Positions 44,601 through 53,381 of a stretch of DNA of 64,000 bases are shown here, piece after piece. Below the pieces are notes generated by a model. That model saw only the letters and a program-made list of their open reading frames with translations, did no database searches and was not told the origin of the DNA. The DNA comes from Cyanobacteria bacterium CYA (GTDB lineage: Bacteria; Planctomycetota; Phycisphaerae; Phycisphaerales; UBA1924): the NCBI GenBank assembly GCA_008363215.1, contig RHKP01000010.1, positions 1-64,000 on the forward strand. The letters are read 5' to 3'. The position numbers and the translations under genes were made by a program. Each line of letters opens with the position of its first letter. Position 1 is the first letter of the stretch.

Positions 44601-45023
44601 AGAGTTGTTCTCGCCGGTGCCGACCCAGACGACCTGCGGGTGCGCGGGATCGATGGTGACGCACCCGATCGAGTAGGATCCCTCACCATCGAACACCGGC
44701 TTGAATGTCACCCCCGCGTCGGTCGTCAGCCACACACCGCCCGAGGCGACTGCGACGAAAAAGCGCGAGTGATTTGTCGGATCCACCGCCAGGTCGCCGA
44801 TTCGTCCGGACATCAGCGCCGGCCCGACCGAGCGGAGTTTCAACGCGTTGATCACGTCGAGGACACGCGGCTTTTCCTTCTCCTTCTCGCCGTCGGCCGC
44901 TTGGCTCCCATCGGCGCCTCCGGATTCGGCGCTGACGCTCCGGGATACGGGCGCACCCTCTTCCTGCGCCGGCGAGGCGGAGACCAGCCCGAGCAACAGG
45001 ACAAAGACCAACCATCTTGACAT
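41682..45023 (-). CDS. Secreted BNR/sortilin-like beta-propeller protein
   Basis: 1113 aa with signal peptide (MSRWLVFVLLLGLVSA) and AGGAA upstream. The body consists of repeated S/T-x-D-G/D-G-x-x-W units (DGGLSWSNVG, DGGATWEKI, DAGKTWRKI, DGGATWTRV, DRGENWQAV, DAGQTWRRQE, DRGHTWTSI), the Asp-box motif of sialidase/sortilin-type ten-bladed propellers. A C-terminal helical part (QRKVGDLQRAVLGANRLISD) ends the protein. These proteins occur in planctomycetes, often annotated as glycosyl hydrolases; no catalytic residues are evident, so a binding role is likely. It is divergent from the metzincin gene. Confidence 0.85.
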   Translation of the reverse strand: MSRWLVFVLLLGLVSASPAQEEGAPVSRSVSAESGGADGSQAADGEKEKEKPRVLDVINALKLRSVGPALMSGRIGDLAVDPTNHSRFFVAVASGGVWLTTDAGVTFKPVFDGEGSYSIGCVTIDPAHPQVVWVGTGENNSQRSVSWGDGVYKSVDGGLSWSNVGLRTSEHIGKIVIDPRDSNTVYVAAQGPLWRPGGERGLYKTTDGGATWEKILDISENTGVNEVHLDPRNPDTLYASAYQRRRHVWTLINGGPESALYKSTDAGKTWRKIEKGLPGGDKGRIGLAISPADPDVIYAIVEAAEGNGGVYRSTDCGESWDKRSSYMSSSPQYYNELVPDPKSVDRVYALDTYLQVSNDGGATWTRVPNDNRHVDDHALWINPDNTDHLRVGCDGGLYESWNRGHTWRYAPNLPVTQFYKLAVDNSEPFYYIYGGTQDNNTLGGPSRSTDRVGITNDDWFVVVGGDGFEPQIDPTDPHIVYGQYQHGGLVRFDRRSGQATSIVPREAPGQEPQVFNWDSPLLISPHSHTRLYFGGRRLYRSDDRGENWQAVSGNLTRGIDRNALEVMGVIQKPEAVAKNDSTSIYGNTVALTESPLTEGLIYVGTDDGLIQTTEDAGQTWRRQEVELIGSVPKLTYVSSLRASVTKPDTVFATFDNHKQGDFAPYVFRSDDRGHTWTSIAGDLPQGHVVYAIAQDEVDGDLLFVGTEFGVFCSLDAGAHWHKLKGMPTISARDIEIQRREHDLVVATFGRGFYVLDDYTALRDLSEDALSADAVLFPVRDPRLYFERTRLGNRNGRGSQGATLYAAENPPFGAVFTYYIKDKIKTLKEVRQESEKEQGWTYPTMDQFRAEDAQREPRVMLVVRDADGAVVRRIVGSRDKGAHRVAWDLRYPSWQPISFNVSEPEPWDDRPSGCVAVPGRYTVELASEVGGVVTALTEPVSFELTALGLGLLEPQDRAALLAFQRKVGDLQRAVLGANRLISDAQQRVRHLRQAILETPGADPALAAREEALRLKLRDLEIRLSGDPTVSAQDEAQEATINDRVAGIVDRLWLAAVPPAASDEAQYRYAGEAFTGVLASLKTIIEWDIPSLESDLEKAGAPWTPGRLPEWSLQP

Positions 45024-45337
45024 CGTGTGTTCCTGCCTTCCCAACACGCCCCGGCGAGAAAACGAGACTCGTGCCGGCAAAGCGGATCGTTTCCTTCGCC
45101 GTGGGGGAACCGCGGCGGGCAGATCGGAGTACCGGAAGCCGGTGCAAGAGGATACCGTGGTCCGCACGGTGAGGGGGTTGATTGCGCGGTTTTCGGACCG
45201 GCGTGCCGCTTTGACCGCGGCGGGCGGCGGTCCTGCCACTCGTTTTGGCGTTCATCCGACATTCCGGCGCTGCGTCGGTCGATGCTCGTGTCAGGGTGTC
45301 CGTGAGGGGTTTTTTCCGCGGCAAGGGGGTATCGATC
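45024..45337. other. 314-base divergent promoter region
   Basis: Between the divergent BNR-repeat and metzincin genes. It must hold both promoters, but no consensus pair stands out. No gene or repeat is seen. Confidence 0.4.
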
Positions 45338-47509
45338 GTGCTCAAGAACAGAATGTGTGCCCTGCTGGCGTTCTCGGCCGGGCTGATGCTTACCGGCTCG
45401 CCGGCGCTGGCCGATCTCCCGACCGCGTCCGAGTTGCTCAATCGCGATCGCCTTGACGATCTGGCGCTGGGCGAGTCGATCGTCATCGAGGATTTCCCGC
45501 TGGCCGACGCGGGTCGCTTCGCGCTGGATCTGACCCGGTTCTCGGTCATCACCCCCGGGGGACGCATTGTCGAAGGCGGCGTCGGCGGCGACGTGGACCT
45601 GCCCGACACCGGGCTGGTGCTCCTCAAGGGCGCTGTCGTCGGGCACGACGAGAACTCCAGCGTGTTCATCGCTGTCGGGCAGTGGGGCATCAATGGGCTG
45701 GTCACGCTCAACGATGAGTTCTTCTCCATCACCACCGGTCCCTACGACGGACCGATCGGGGCCCACAGCGAAGTTTTCGTCACCAGCAACTTTGACATCA
45801 CCGCGACGACCGACTCGTTTTGTCACTATGACCCGGGCATTGCCAGACTCAACCCCGACCGGGAGGGGCCCGTCGAGGCCGATGATCAGCCGCTGTTCGA
45901 CGCCCGCGGCACAAGTTGCCGCCTGGCCAGCCTGGCGATCGACAGCGACTACGAGTTCACCAACCGTCTGTTCGGCAACAACACCAGCGCGTCGGCCGAC
46001 TACGCCCAGACGCTGCTGGGCGCCACCTCGACCATCTACGAGCGCGACGTCGGCGTGTCGATCTCCATCGGCTACCTTCGCGTGTGGGGTACCAACACTG
46101 ATCCCTACACCTCCGGCAACCTTGATACCTTCCTCGAGCAGGTCCGCTCCGAGTGGCGCACCAACATGACCGACATCGACCGCGTCATCGTCCACGGCCT
46201 GTCCGGGCGCAACCTCGGCGGCGGCGTCGCGTATCTCAGCGTTCTCTGCTCGAAGAATCTGGGCTACGGCGTGTCTTCGAGCCTCAACGGCTCGTTCCCG
46301 AACCCCCCGCAGGACCACAACAACGCCAACTGGGACATCATCGTCGTCCCTCATGAAATCGGGCACAACTTCGGCGCCCAGCACACTCACGACTACAACC
46401 CGCCCATCGATCAGTGCGGCGACGGCAACTGCGCCGGCGCCTACGGCGGCACCATCATGAGTTACTGCCACCTCTGCTCGGGCGGCATCCGCAACATCGT
46501 CCTCCACTTCTACCCCAGCATCGCCGCCATCATGACCAGCCGCGCCAACGCCGCCGGCTGCATCGACGTCGTCACCGGCTCCTATACCACCGTCGATGAC
46601 CAGGCCTACACCCTGACAGGCATTCCCGTGGCCATCGACGTGCTTGAGAACGACGCCGCCGACTCCTGCTCGACCCCTGCTCTGCTCGGCGTGCAATCGC
46701 CCAGCGTCCAAGGCGGCACCGTCAGCATCATCGACGGCACCCCGTTCGACTCGGTGCAGTACACGCCCCCCGCCAACTTCAGCGGGGCCGACTCCTTCAC
46801 CTATACCATCAACGACGGGCTGACCGGCAACGTGTCGGTCGAAGTCCACAGCCTGCGCAACCCCGACAGCCCCTCAGAGCCCCAGCCCGGCGTTCAGGTC
46901 GCCTACTACATGCTCACCAGCCCCACGGGCATGCCCGACTTCGACAGCATGACCCCGTACTTCTCCGACGTGCTGCCCGACATCAACTACCCCTCGACCA
47001 CCGGCAACTTTGCCACCAGCGCCCTCAACCAGAACGTCGGCGCCGTGTTTGACGGGTATGTCCAGGTGACTTTCCCCGGCCTCTACCGCTTCGAGGTTGA
47101 ATCCAGCGACGGTGCGATCCTCTGGATCGGCACTGACCCTGTCGTCGACAACTCCGGGCTGCACGACATCCAGACCGCCTGGGGCGTCGTCGGACTGCTG
47201 CCCGGACTGCACCAGGTCCACATCGAGTTCTTCGAGGCCACCGGAAACGCCGGACTGATCGTCCGCAACGCCCTCGACGGGCTGACCCCCGCCGTCATCC
47301 CGGCGTCGGCCTGGTTCTACTCCACCGCCACCGAAGAACCCTGCGTGGCCGACTTCAACGACGACGGCACGCTCGACTTCTTCGACGTCCAGAACTTCCT
47401 GGCTGCCTTTGCCGCCCATACCGCGACTGCCGATATCAACGACGACGGCACCTTCGACTTCTTCGACGTCCAGAACTTCCTGGCCCTTTTCGCCGCCGGC
47501 TGTCCGTAA
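45338..47509 (+). CDS. Secreted metzincin metalloprotease with cadherin-like, PA14 and dockerin-like parts
   Basis: 723 aa from GTG 45338 (AAGGGGG 8 bases upstream, then a signal peptide MCALLAFSAGLMLTGSPALA). The catalytic domain has HEIGHNFGAQHTHD, the extended HExxHxxGxxH zinc motif, with the Met-turn Met in GGTIMSYCH, as in reprolysin-type M12 enzymes. An Ig/cadherin-like repeat (ADSFTYTINDGLTGNVSV), a PA14-like domain (VQVTFPGLYRFEVESSDGAI) and two EF-hand loops (DFNDDGTLDFFD, DINDDGTFDFFD) of dockerin type follow. The two EF-hand repeats are near-identical in DNA, 81 bases apart, so they duplicated recently. It is a secreted protease. Confidence 0.88.
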   Translation: MLKNRMCALLAFSAGLMLTGSPALADLPTASELLNRDRLDDLALGESIVIEDFPLADAGRFALDLTRFSVITPGGRIVEGGVGGDVDLPDTGLVLLKGAVVGHDENSSVFIAVGQWGINGLVTLNDEFFSITTGPYDGPIGAHSEVFVTSNFDITATTDSFCHYDPGIARLNPDREGPVEADDQPLFDARGTSCRLASLAIDSDYEFTNRLFGNNTSASADYAQTLLGATSTIYERDVGVSISIGYLRVWGTNTDPYTSGNLDTFLEQVRSEWRTNMTDIDRVIVHGLSGRNLGGGVAYLSVLCSKNLGYGVSSSLNGSFPNPPQDHNNANWDIIVVPHEIGHNFGAQHTHDYNPPIDQCGDGNCAGAYGGTIMSYCHLCSGGIRNIVLHFYPSIAAIMTSRANAAGCIDVVTGSYTTVDDQAYTLTGIPVAIDVLENDAADSCSTPALLGVQSPSVQGGTVSIIDGTPFDSVQYTPPANFSGADSFTYTINDGLTGNVSVEVHSLRNPDSPSEPQPGVQVAYYMLTSPTGMPDFDSMTPYFSDVLPDINYPSTTGNFATSALNQNVGAVFDGYVQVTFPGLYRFEVESSDGAILWIGTDPVVDNSGLHDIQTAWGVVGLLPGLHQVHIEFFEATGNAGLIVRNALDGLTPAVIPASAWFYSTATEEPCVADFNDDGTLDFFDVQNFLAAFAAHTATADINDDGTFDFFDVQNFLALFAAGCP

Positions 47510-47580
47510 CGCGGGTGGCCCGCCTCTCCGAGGCGGGAATCCGGCCGAACTGAATCCCTGTCCCGCCCAACACCAAACCG

Positions 47581-47615
47581 CCCGGTCGCTCTCAGCGACC
47601 GGGCTTTCTTTTTGT
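47581..47615 (+). terminator. Rho-independent terminator after the metzincin gene
   Basis: CCCGGTCGCT/AGCGACCGGG with loop CTC, followed by CTTTCTTTTT. A classic strong terminator about 70 bases after the stop codon. Confidence 0.9.
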
Positions 47616-47685
47616 CCCCATGCGTTACGCAGCGGTGACGCCCGACTCCCCGCGGCATCAGTATCAATACGCAAGGAGGTGTCCG

Positions 47686-49344
47686 ATGACGCGCGTGGCA
47701 ATGGTCTTGCTGGTTTTCCTCGCCGGGCAGGTAGTGGGCAGCGACGCTCTGCCCATCCGCGAAGTTACCGTCTTCAAGGACGGGCACGCGATGGTCCTTC
47801 GCTCGGGTGTCATGCCGACCAACGACGCCGGCGACGTCACGCTTTCCGAACTTCCGCAACCCATTCTCGGCACCTTCTGGGCCTTCGAAAGGCAGGACGG
47901 CGCCGCGCTCCGCAGCGTCAAGGCCGGTTCGGTCGAAGAGCCCACGGAGGTCGAGCCGGGCAACCTCCAGCACCTGCTCCTGTTGAGTACCGACGAGCAC
48001 ATGACCCTGACGCTGCAGGACGCCAGCACCGTCACCGGCACGCTGGTCAAAGTCATCGGCGGCATCAACGGCACGGCCCTCGTCCAGAGCGACACGCTGG
48101 TCGCAATTCCCATGGCCGATATCCGTCGCGTCCACTTCTCCGACGCCTCGGCCGCACAGGCACGCGAGCAAGCCACAGTGCAGCGCAACCGGCTGACCAT
48201 CGACCTGGGCTGGGAGCGCACACCCGGCACGCAGGCCGACGTCGGCATGATGTACATCCAGAAGGGCCTGCGCTGGATCCCTTCCTATCGCGTCACCATC
48301 CTTGACGAAGACACCGCCCGTGTCGAACTCCAGGCCACTCTGGTCAATGAACTGGCTGACCTCCAGGACGTTTCCGCCCACCTCGTTGTCGGCGTGCCCG
48401 CGTTCGCCTTCGCCCACACGATTGACCCCATCGCGCTCCAGCAGCAGGTTGCACAACTCGGGCCGTACTTCGACCGTGCCGACCAGACCGGCTATGCCAT
48501 GAGCAACGCCATCATGGCCCAGACCGCCCGCATGGCCGAGGCCGGCGGCGGGCGCTATGCCGGCGATGAAATCGCCCCGCCCCCCGACGTAGAAGTCGGC
48601 GGTACCGAAAGCAAGGAAGACCTCTACGTCTTCCACGTCGATCATCTCACGCTGGCAAAGGGCGAGCGCCTCGTCGTCCCCATCGCCACTGCCGAAGTCC
48701 CCTTCGAACCGATCTACACGCTCACGCTCCCCGTCGCCCCGCCGACCGAGGCATGGCAGTACTTCAACACCGATCAGCAGCGGCAGATCGCTTCCATGCT
48801 CAGCAAGCCCGCGGCCACGCACGTCCTGCGCATGACCAACTCCACCGAGCACCCATTCACCACCGCCCCCGCCCTCATCATCCGCGACGGCCGCCCCCTC
48901 GCGCAGGGCATGATGACGTACACCGCCAAGACCAGCAAGGTCGATCTCGAAGTCACCAAGGCCGTCGACATCCGTGTCGAAACCACTCAAAAGGAGAGCA
49001 CGCGCAATCACGACGGGCTGGAGTGGAACGACCACACCTATGCCCGCCTGAACCTCGAAGGCACGGCCGAAGTCACCAACTACAAGGACCGCCGCGTCAA
49101 ACTCGAAGTGACCAAGTATGTCCTGGGCATCGGCGACGGCGCCTCACACGACGGCGACGTCGAACAGGTCGACTTCTACACCGACCTCGACTGGAGCAGC
49201 CCCGACTTCCAGTGGTACCGCTGGTACGGCTGGCCGTGGTGGTGGAGCCGCCTCAACGGCGCCGCCCGCATCACGTGGGAACTTGATCTCGATCCCGGTG
49301 AACACGTCGATCTGACCTGGCAGTGGCATTACTTCTGGGGCTGA
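47686..49344 (+). CDS. Secreted DUF4139-like protein
   Basis: 552 aa, signal peptide (MTRVAMVLLVFLAGQVVG), and a perfect AAGGAGGT at 47673-47680, so expression may be high. The N-terminal part (REVTVFKDGHAMVLRSGVMP), the LRWIPSYRVTI stretch and beta-rich repeats resemble DUF4139/DUF4140 proteins, which form an N-terminal jelly-roll and a middle domain. The C-terminal part contains a WYRWYGWPWWWSRL tryptophan-rich loop. No enzymatic residues are seen. It is a single-gene unit. Confidence 0.65.
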   Translation: MTRVAMVLLVFLAGQVVGSDALPIREVTVFKDGHAMVLRSGVMPTNDAGDVTLSELPQPILGTFWAFERQDGAALRSVKAGSVEEPTEVEPGNLQHLLLLSTDEHMTLTLQDASTVTGTLVKVIGGINGTALVQSDTLVAIPMADIRRVHFSDASAAQAREQATVQRNRLTIDLGWERTPGTQADVGMMYIQKGLRWIPSYRVTILDEDTARVELQATLVNELADLQDVSAHLVVGVPAFAFAHTIDPIALQQQVAQLGPYFDRADQTGYAMSNAIMAQTARMAEAGGGRYAGDEIAPPPDVEVGGTESKEDLYVFHVDHLTLAKGERLVVPIATAEVPFEPIYTLTLPVAPPTEAWQYFNTDQQRQIASMLSKPAATHVLRMTNSTEHPFTTAPALIIRDGRPLAQGMMTYTAKTSKVDLEVTKAVDIRVETTQKESTRNHDGLEWNDHTYARLNLEGTAEVTNYKDRRVKLEVTKYVLGIGDGASHDGDVEQVDFYTDLDWSSPDFQWYRWYGWPWWWSRLNGAARITWELDLDPGEHVDLTWQWHYFWG

Positions 49345-49547
49345 ATGCGCAATCGCGACGTCGCGAATCGCCAGTCGGGGGATCAGAGACGAAATCAAAG
49401 CTGCCCGCTCCAGTGGGAGGTCTCCCATCACCACGAGCCGCGGGCACAAACTCGCGTTTCCACGGGCTCTGCGCACTTACACACTTTCCGGCAGACTTCC
49501 GGGCGCACCTGCGCGTTTCGGGGGGGCGTTACCATCGCAACACTTGG

Positions 49548-49576
49548 TTGACAATCGGACTTAGGCCGGTCATAAT
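49548..49576 (+). promoter_or_regulatory. Sigma-70-type promoter
   Basis: TTGACA (49548-49553), a 17-base spacer and CATAAT (49571-49576). The match to consensus is unusually good for this GC-rich region. Transcription would start near 49583, about 25 bases before the ATG at 49608. Confidence 0.8.
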
Positions 49577-49607
49577 AGAAACGACGGGACTGAACAGAAG
49601 AGCGACG

Positions 49608-50474
49608 ATGGGTGCGTGGAAACGTCTGATTCAAGCGGCGGCCATCTTCACTTTCGTTCTGCCCGGATCGTGGGCTTCGAGCCAGGTCTTCACAGCCCCG
49701 GACGTGCCGATCATGGCCGACATGGTCCTTGCGGGTGCAAATCCGGTCGACCCCGAGTTGACGCCGTTCTGGCAACTGGTTCACAATCAACAGGAAATCT
49801 TCGCGGACTCCTTCAACCAGCCTTGGACGAAGTACGACACATATCTTGCGCTGGGCGGCTGGGCCCATGCGGATTACACAAGCACCAGCGGCACGACGAG
49901 TTCGGGCGAGACATTCGGGCTCGACGTCATCCTCGCGGCCACGCCCGACCTCGAACATGACGAGAGCATCGACGAGCAAACACGTGATCAACTGGCCGCG
50001 ATGCAGTTCGAGTGGTCATGGGTGGCCGCGTACCTGAGCGGTCCGCAGGCCGTGATCCCGATCGACGGCATTCTCATTTCGATGGCCGCGGACGGCGAGC
50101 AGTTCCACTTCCTGCTGATCGCGGAGCGCCTCGATGGCAATGCGATGGCCGAACTCGAGGAGCAGCAGGATTATTTCTATGGCAGAACATTGCCTTCAAC
50201 GCTATGCGTGGATGCGAATGGGAATCCCGTCACAACTGATCCTCTGTACGACACGTGCATGCTGACCGTGCAGCAGGGATATGCACGGGAACGGAGTTGC
50301 CTCATCACGAACTCGGGCGTCGGGCCAGTGGTGGCTGTTGGTTTGACTGCTGCCTGTTGGACGATCAGCACACTCGGCGGAGGCATTGCGTCGCCGGTGT
50401 GCTGGGGGTGTCACTGGCGCGGCAGCAGCATATTGCGTATGCTTGGGGGCACAATGGCCGATGCTCTGGGCTGA
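49608..50474 (+). CDS. Secreted protein of unknown function
   Basis: 288 aa with a signal peptide (LIQAAAIFTFVLPGSWASS-Q). The middle has an acidic helix (EHDESIDEQTRDQLAAMQFE) and hydrophobic strands. The C-terminus carries a Cys-rich hydrophobic stretch (GPVVAVGLTAACWTISTLGG then VCWGCHW). It follows the strong promoter at 49548. Codon use is somewhat more relaxed than in neighbours, which could indicate acquisition. No family is recognised. Confidence 0.6.
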   Translation: MGAWKRLIQAAAIFTFVLPGSWASSQVFTAPDVPIMADMVLAGANPVDPELTPFWQLVHNQQEIFADSFNQPWTKYDTYLALGGWAHADYTSTSGTTSSGETFGLDVILAATPDLEHDESIDEQTRDQLAAMQFEWSWVAAYLSGPQAVIPIDGILISMAADGEQFHFLLIAERLDGNAMAELEEQQDYFYGRTLPSTLCVDANGNPVTTDPLYDTCMLTVQQGYARERSCLITNSGVGPVVAVGLTAACWTISTLGGGIASPVCWGCHWRGSSILRMLGGTMADALG

Positions 50475-50610
50475 GAAGAACAACTCGGAGGCCTGCTGTT
50501 GCACAACGCTGCAGTGCCGGAATGCGGGACAACCGGGTTGTCCGGACATCTCGACGTGCGACTTGCCGCACAATTACTGCGGCAACATTCCGTGCGCGCC
50601 GCTCTTCTAA
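50461..50610 (+). CDS. Small Cys-rich ORF overlapping the previous gene
   Basis: 49 codons from ATG 50461, which overlaps the last codons of the preceding gene in another frame. The peptide has eight cysteines (CCCTTLQC, CPDISTCD, YCGNIPC) in 49 residues. It has no signal peptide of its own. Either it is a coupled small protein, or it is the original C-terminal end of the upstream protein separated by a frameshift. No similarity is recognised. Confidence 0.35.
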   Translation: MLWAEKNNSEACCCTTLQCRNAGQPGCPDISTCDLPHNYCGNIPCAPLF

Positions 50611-50616
50611 TCCACC

Positions 50617-50811
50617 ATGTTATACTTCATGCCATATGTAGTGGCCGGGTTGGCAGTTCTTGTCCTGACCATTTGCCTATGGGGTTGGTCGCTCTGGAGC
50701 GCGTGCGGAAAAGAGTCCCTGCCCACCCAGCACAAGATGGCCGCGGTTGCGGTCGTCATTCTGCTCGTCATGGTCGGGCTCATTTGGTGGATGGCGGCCG
50801 CTTCGCGGTGA
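50617..50811 (+). CDS. Small two-helix membrane protein
   Basis: 64 aa: helix 1 (YVVAGLAVLVLTICLWGWSL) and helix 2 (MAAVAVVILLVMVGLIWWMA) separated by a short polar loop (CGKESLPTQHK). It follows the small Cys-rich ORF by 6 bases. Its form resembles two-helix phospholipase-D-nuclease N-terminal-like segments. Function unknown. Confidence 0.5.
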   Translation: MLYFMPYVVAGLAVLVLTICLWGWSLWSACGKESLPTQHKMAAVAVVILLVMVGLIWWMAAASR

Positions 50812-50866
50812 GGATGACCGATGTCGAAATGGCGGGCGATCTCCTCGATCTGAGGTGAAGCGAGTT

Positions 50867-50890
50867 CCCCCGGCTTGCGCCGGGGGCTTT
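50867..50890 (+). terminator. Hairpin terminator after the small membrane protein gene
   Basis: CCCCCGGC/GCCGGGGG with a 4-base loop, followed by CTTT. It lies 55 bases after the stop codon at 50811. Confidence 0.6.
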
Positions 50891-50926
50891 GAATGGGCGT
50901 TGGGTTGTCGTGGGGCGGGAACGTCA

Positions 50927-50979
50927 CCCGGTTCGGCGAGCCGGGGCACCGGAGACCTCTCCCTTACGGTCGGGGCTCC
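50927..50979 (+). repeat. Palindromic repeat copy B (TA module right-hand side)
   Basis: CGGTTCGGCGAGCCG core, CACCGG, then about 20 bases and ACGGTCGGGGCTC. It is about 80% identical to copy C at 51564-51615 over its whole length, in the same orientation. It lies just downstream of the antitoxin-like gene. Confidence 0.65.
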
Positions 50980-50990
50980 TTGCATGAGTT

Positions 50991-51218
50991 TCAGGCCGCG
51001 GCGTACTGGCGGACCTCAACCTGGACGCCGGCCTTGGCGGCGGCTTCGGCCTGCTCGATGAGGGCCGCGGAGACAGAGTCGTCGAGGAATTGCTCGCCGC
51101 AGTTGTCGCACACGCGGGCGGGCACGCTCTTGAAGACGAGGGTGAGTTGGGCTCGCTCAAGGGTGACAGAGGTGAGGCCCGGGGCGAGGCGGCCGTGCTT
51201 GCAGATGGGGCAGGTCAT
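50991..51218 (-). CDS. YgiT/MqsA-type zinc-finger antitoxin-like protein
   Basis: 75 aa. Two CxxC pairs (MTCPICKHG near residue 3 and RVCDNCGEQF near residue 37) form the zinc site of MqsA/YgiT-type antitoxin N-termini. The C-terminal DNA-binding HTH of full-length MqsA is absent; a short helical end (SVSAALIEQAEAAAKAGVQV) follows instead. The DUF4258 gene ends 43 bases upstream. Pairs of this kind are predicted type II toxin-antitoxin modules. ATG 51218 fits the family start better than 51233. Confidence 0.75.
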   Translation of the reverse strand: MTCPICKHGRLAPGLTSVTLERAQLTLVFKSVPARVCDNCGEQFLDDSVSAALIEQAEAAAKAGVQVEVRQYAAA

Positions 51219-51261
51219 GGGTGGATCATACACGGCCGGGAGGAATCTGCGTATTGAACTG

Positions 51262-51549
51262 CTATGGGCGGCGTCTGCGGGTCCGGGTGGAGTCCCATAA
51301 GGCGGGGTCGGGCTCGTACACGGTGATGACGAAGACCTCGCGGTCGACAGGATTGTCCGCGAGGACGGCGTGGAGATGTCGGGGGCCGATCTGGAGATGG
51401 ACGAGCCGACTCGGAATTGGATTGTCGTCGGGGCGGTCTTCGATGGTCTTTCCTCGCTCGACGAGGGCGCGGAGTTCGTCCATCGAGATCGCGCGCTCGA
51501 ACATGCGCTGGAGGGCGTGGACGCGAAGTGTGATCTTAGGGTTGTCCAT
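51262..51549 (-). CDS. DUF4258-family putative toxin
   Basis: 95 aa. ITLRVHALQRMFERAISMDE (helix with His and Arg), LVERGKTIEDRP, and the ending HLHAVLADN, EVFVITVYEP are characteristic of DUF4258, a small RelE-like fold often encoded directly before a YgiT-type zinc-finger protein. The pair is a probable toxin-antitoxin module with toxin first. Target unknown. Confidence 0.75.
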   Translation of the reverse strand: MDNPKITLRVHALQRMFERAISMDELRALVERGKTIEDRPDDNPIPSRLVHLQIGPRHLHAVLADNPVDREVFVITVYEPDPALWDSTRTRRRRP

Positions 51550-51563
51550 GTCCGTACGACCCT

Positions 51564-51684
51564 CCCGACTCGGCGAGCCGGGCCACCGGGGATCCCACCC
51601 TCACGGTCGGGGCTCGTTGAATCAGGAAACCACTCCCTCGCTGGCGCTTCGGGCTCGTCCCGGCTCGGCGAGCCGGGCCACCGA
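51564..51684 (+). repeat. Palindromic repeat copies C and D (TA module left-hand side)
   Basis: Copy C (51564-51615): CGACTCGGCGAGCCG core, CACCGG, ACGGTCGGGGCTC end. A segment CTCCCTCGCTGGCGCTTCGG follows (51633), then copy D (51660-51684), CCGGCTCGGCGAGCCGGG plus CCACCG. Copies B and C flank the TA pair as direct repeats. Copy D overlaps no gene and abuts the end of icd. Confidence 0.65.
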
Positions 51685-51689
51685 AGAAG

Positions 51690-53048
<1,359 letters not shown>

Positions 53049-53381
53049 CGGTCGGAACCTCTCTGTGGATAAAAGTGGAAGATGATAGGCGGGGGAAGAA
53101 TTTGGGTGGGCCTGCGGGCCGGGACGAGGAGATGGGGATTCGGGAGATTCGTGAGGGGTGGGTGTAGGGAAGTTGGGAACTTGGGGGGGTGTGGGTGCGA
53201 ATCGTGGTCGGCCCGGATCGCCTGACTCGGTCAGATGTAGTAGACTGAGGGCGCGGCCGGGCAGGCCCCGCCGCCGCGTGGCCGAAGGGCCCCATGATGG
53301 CGAAGCGGGCTCGGCCGCAGGTCGAGGCGCCCCTGGGGTGAAGCGCACAGAGAAACCGGTGGGATTGAGTGGAAGGAACAG
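53049..53381. other. 333-base divergent region with a G-rich tract
   Basis: From about 53085 to 53215 the plus strand is unusually G-rich with short variants of GGGAAGTTGGGAACTTGGG and GGGGATTCGGGAGATTCG. The complement has runs of CCC-spaced short words, like 60360-60480. It also holds the promoters of icd and the subtilase gene, which I cannot place. No gene. Confidence 0.4.

Noticed and set aside
44852-46849. A 665-codon minus-strand open frame opposite the metzincin gene
   Set aside because: It is a GC-rich antisense shadow. Its peptide is a monotonous Asp/Val/Gly/Arg/His composition with no features, and the plus strand has clear protease and dockerin motifs.
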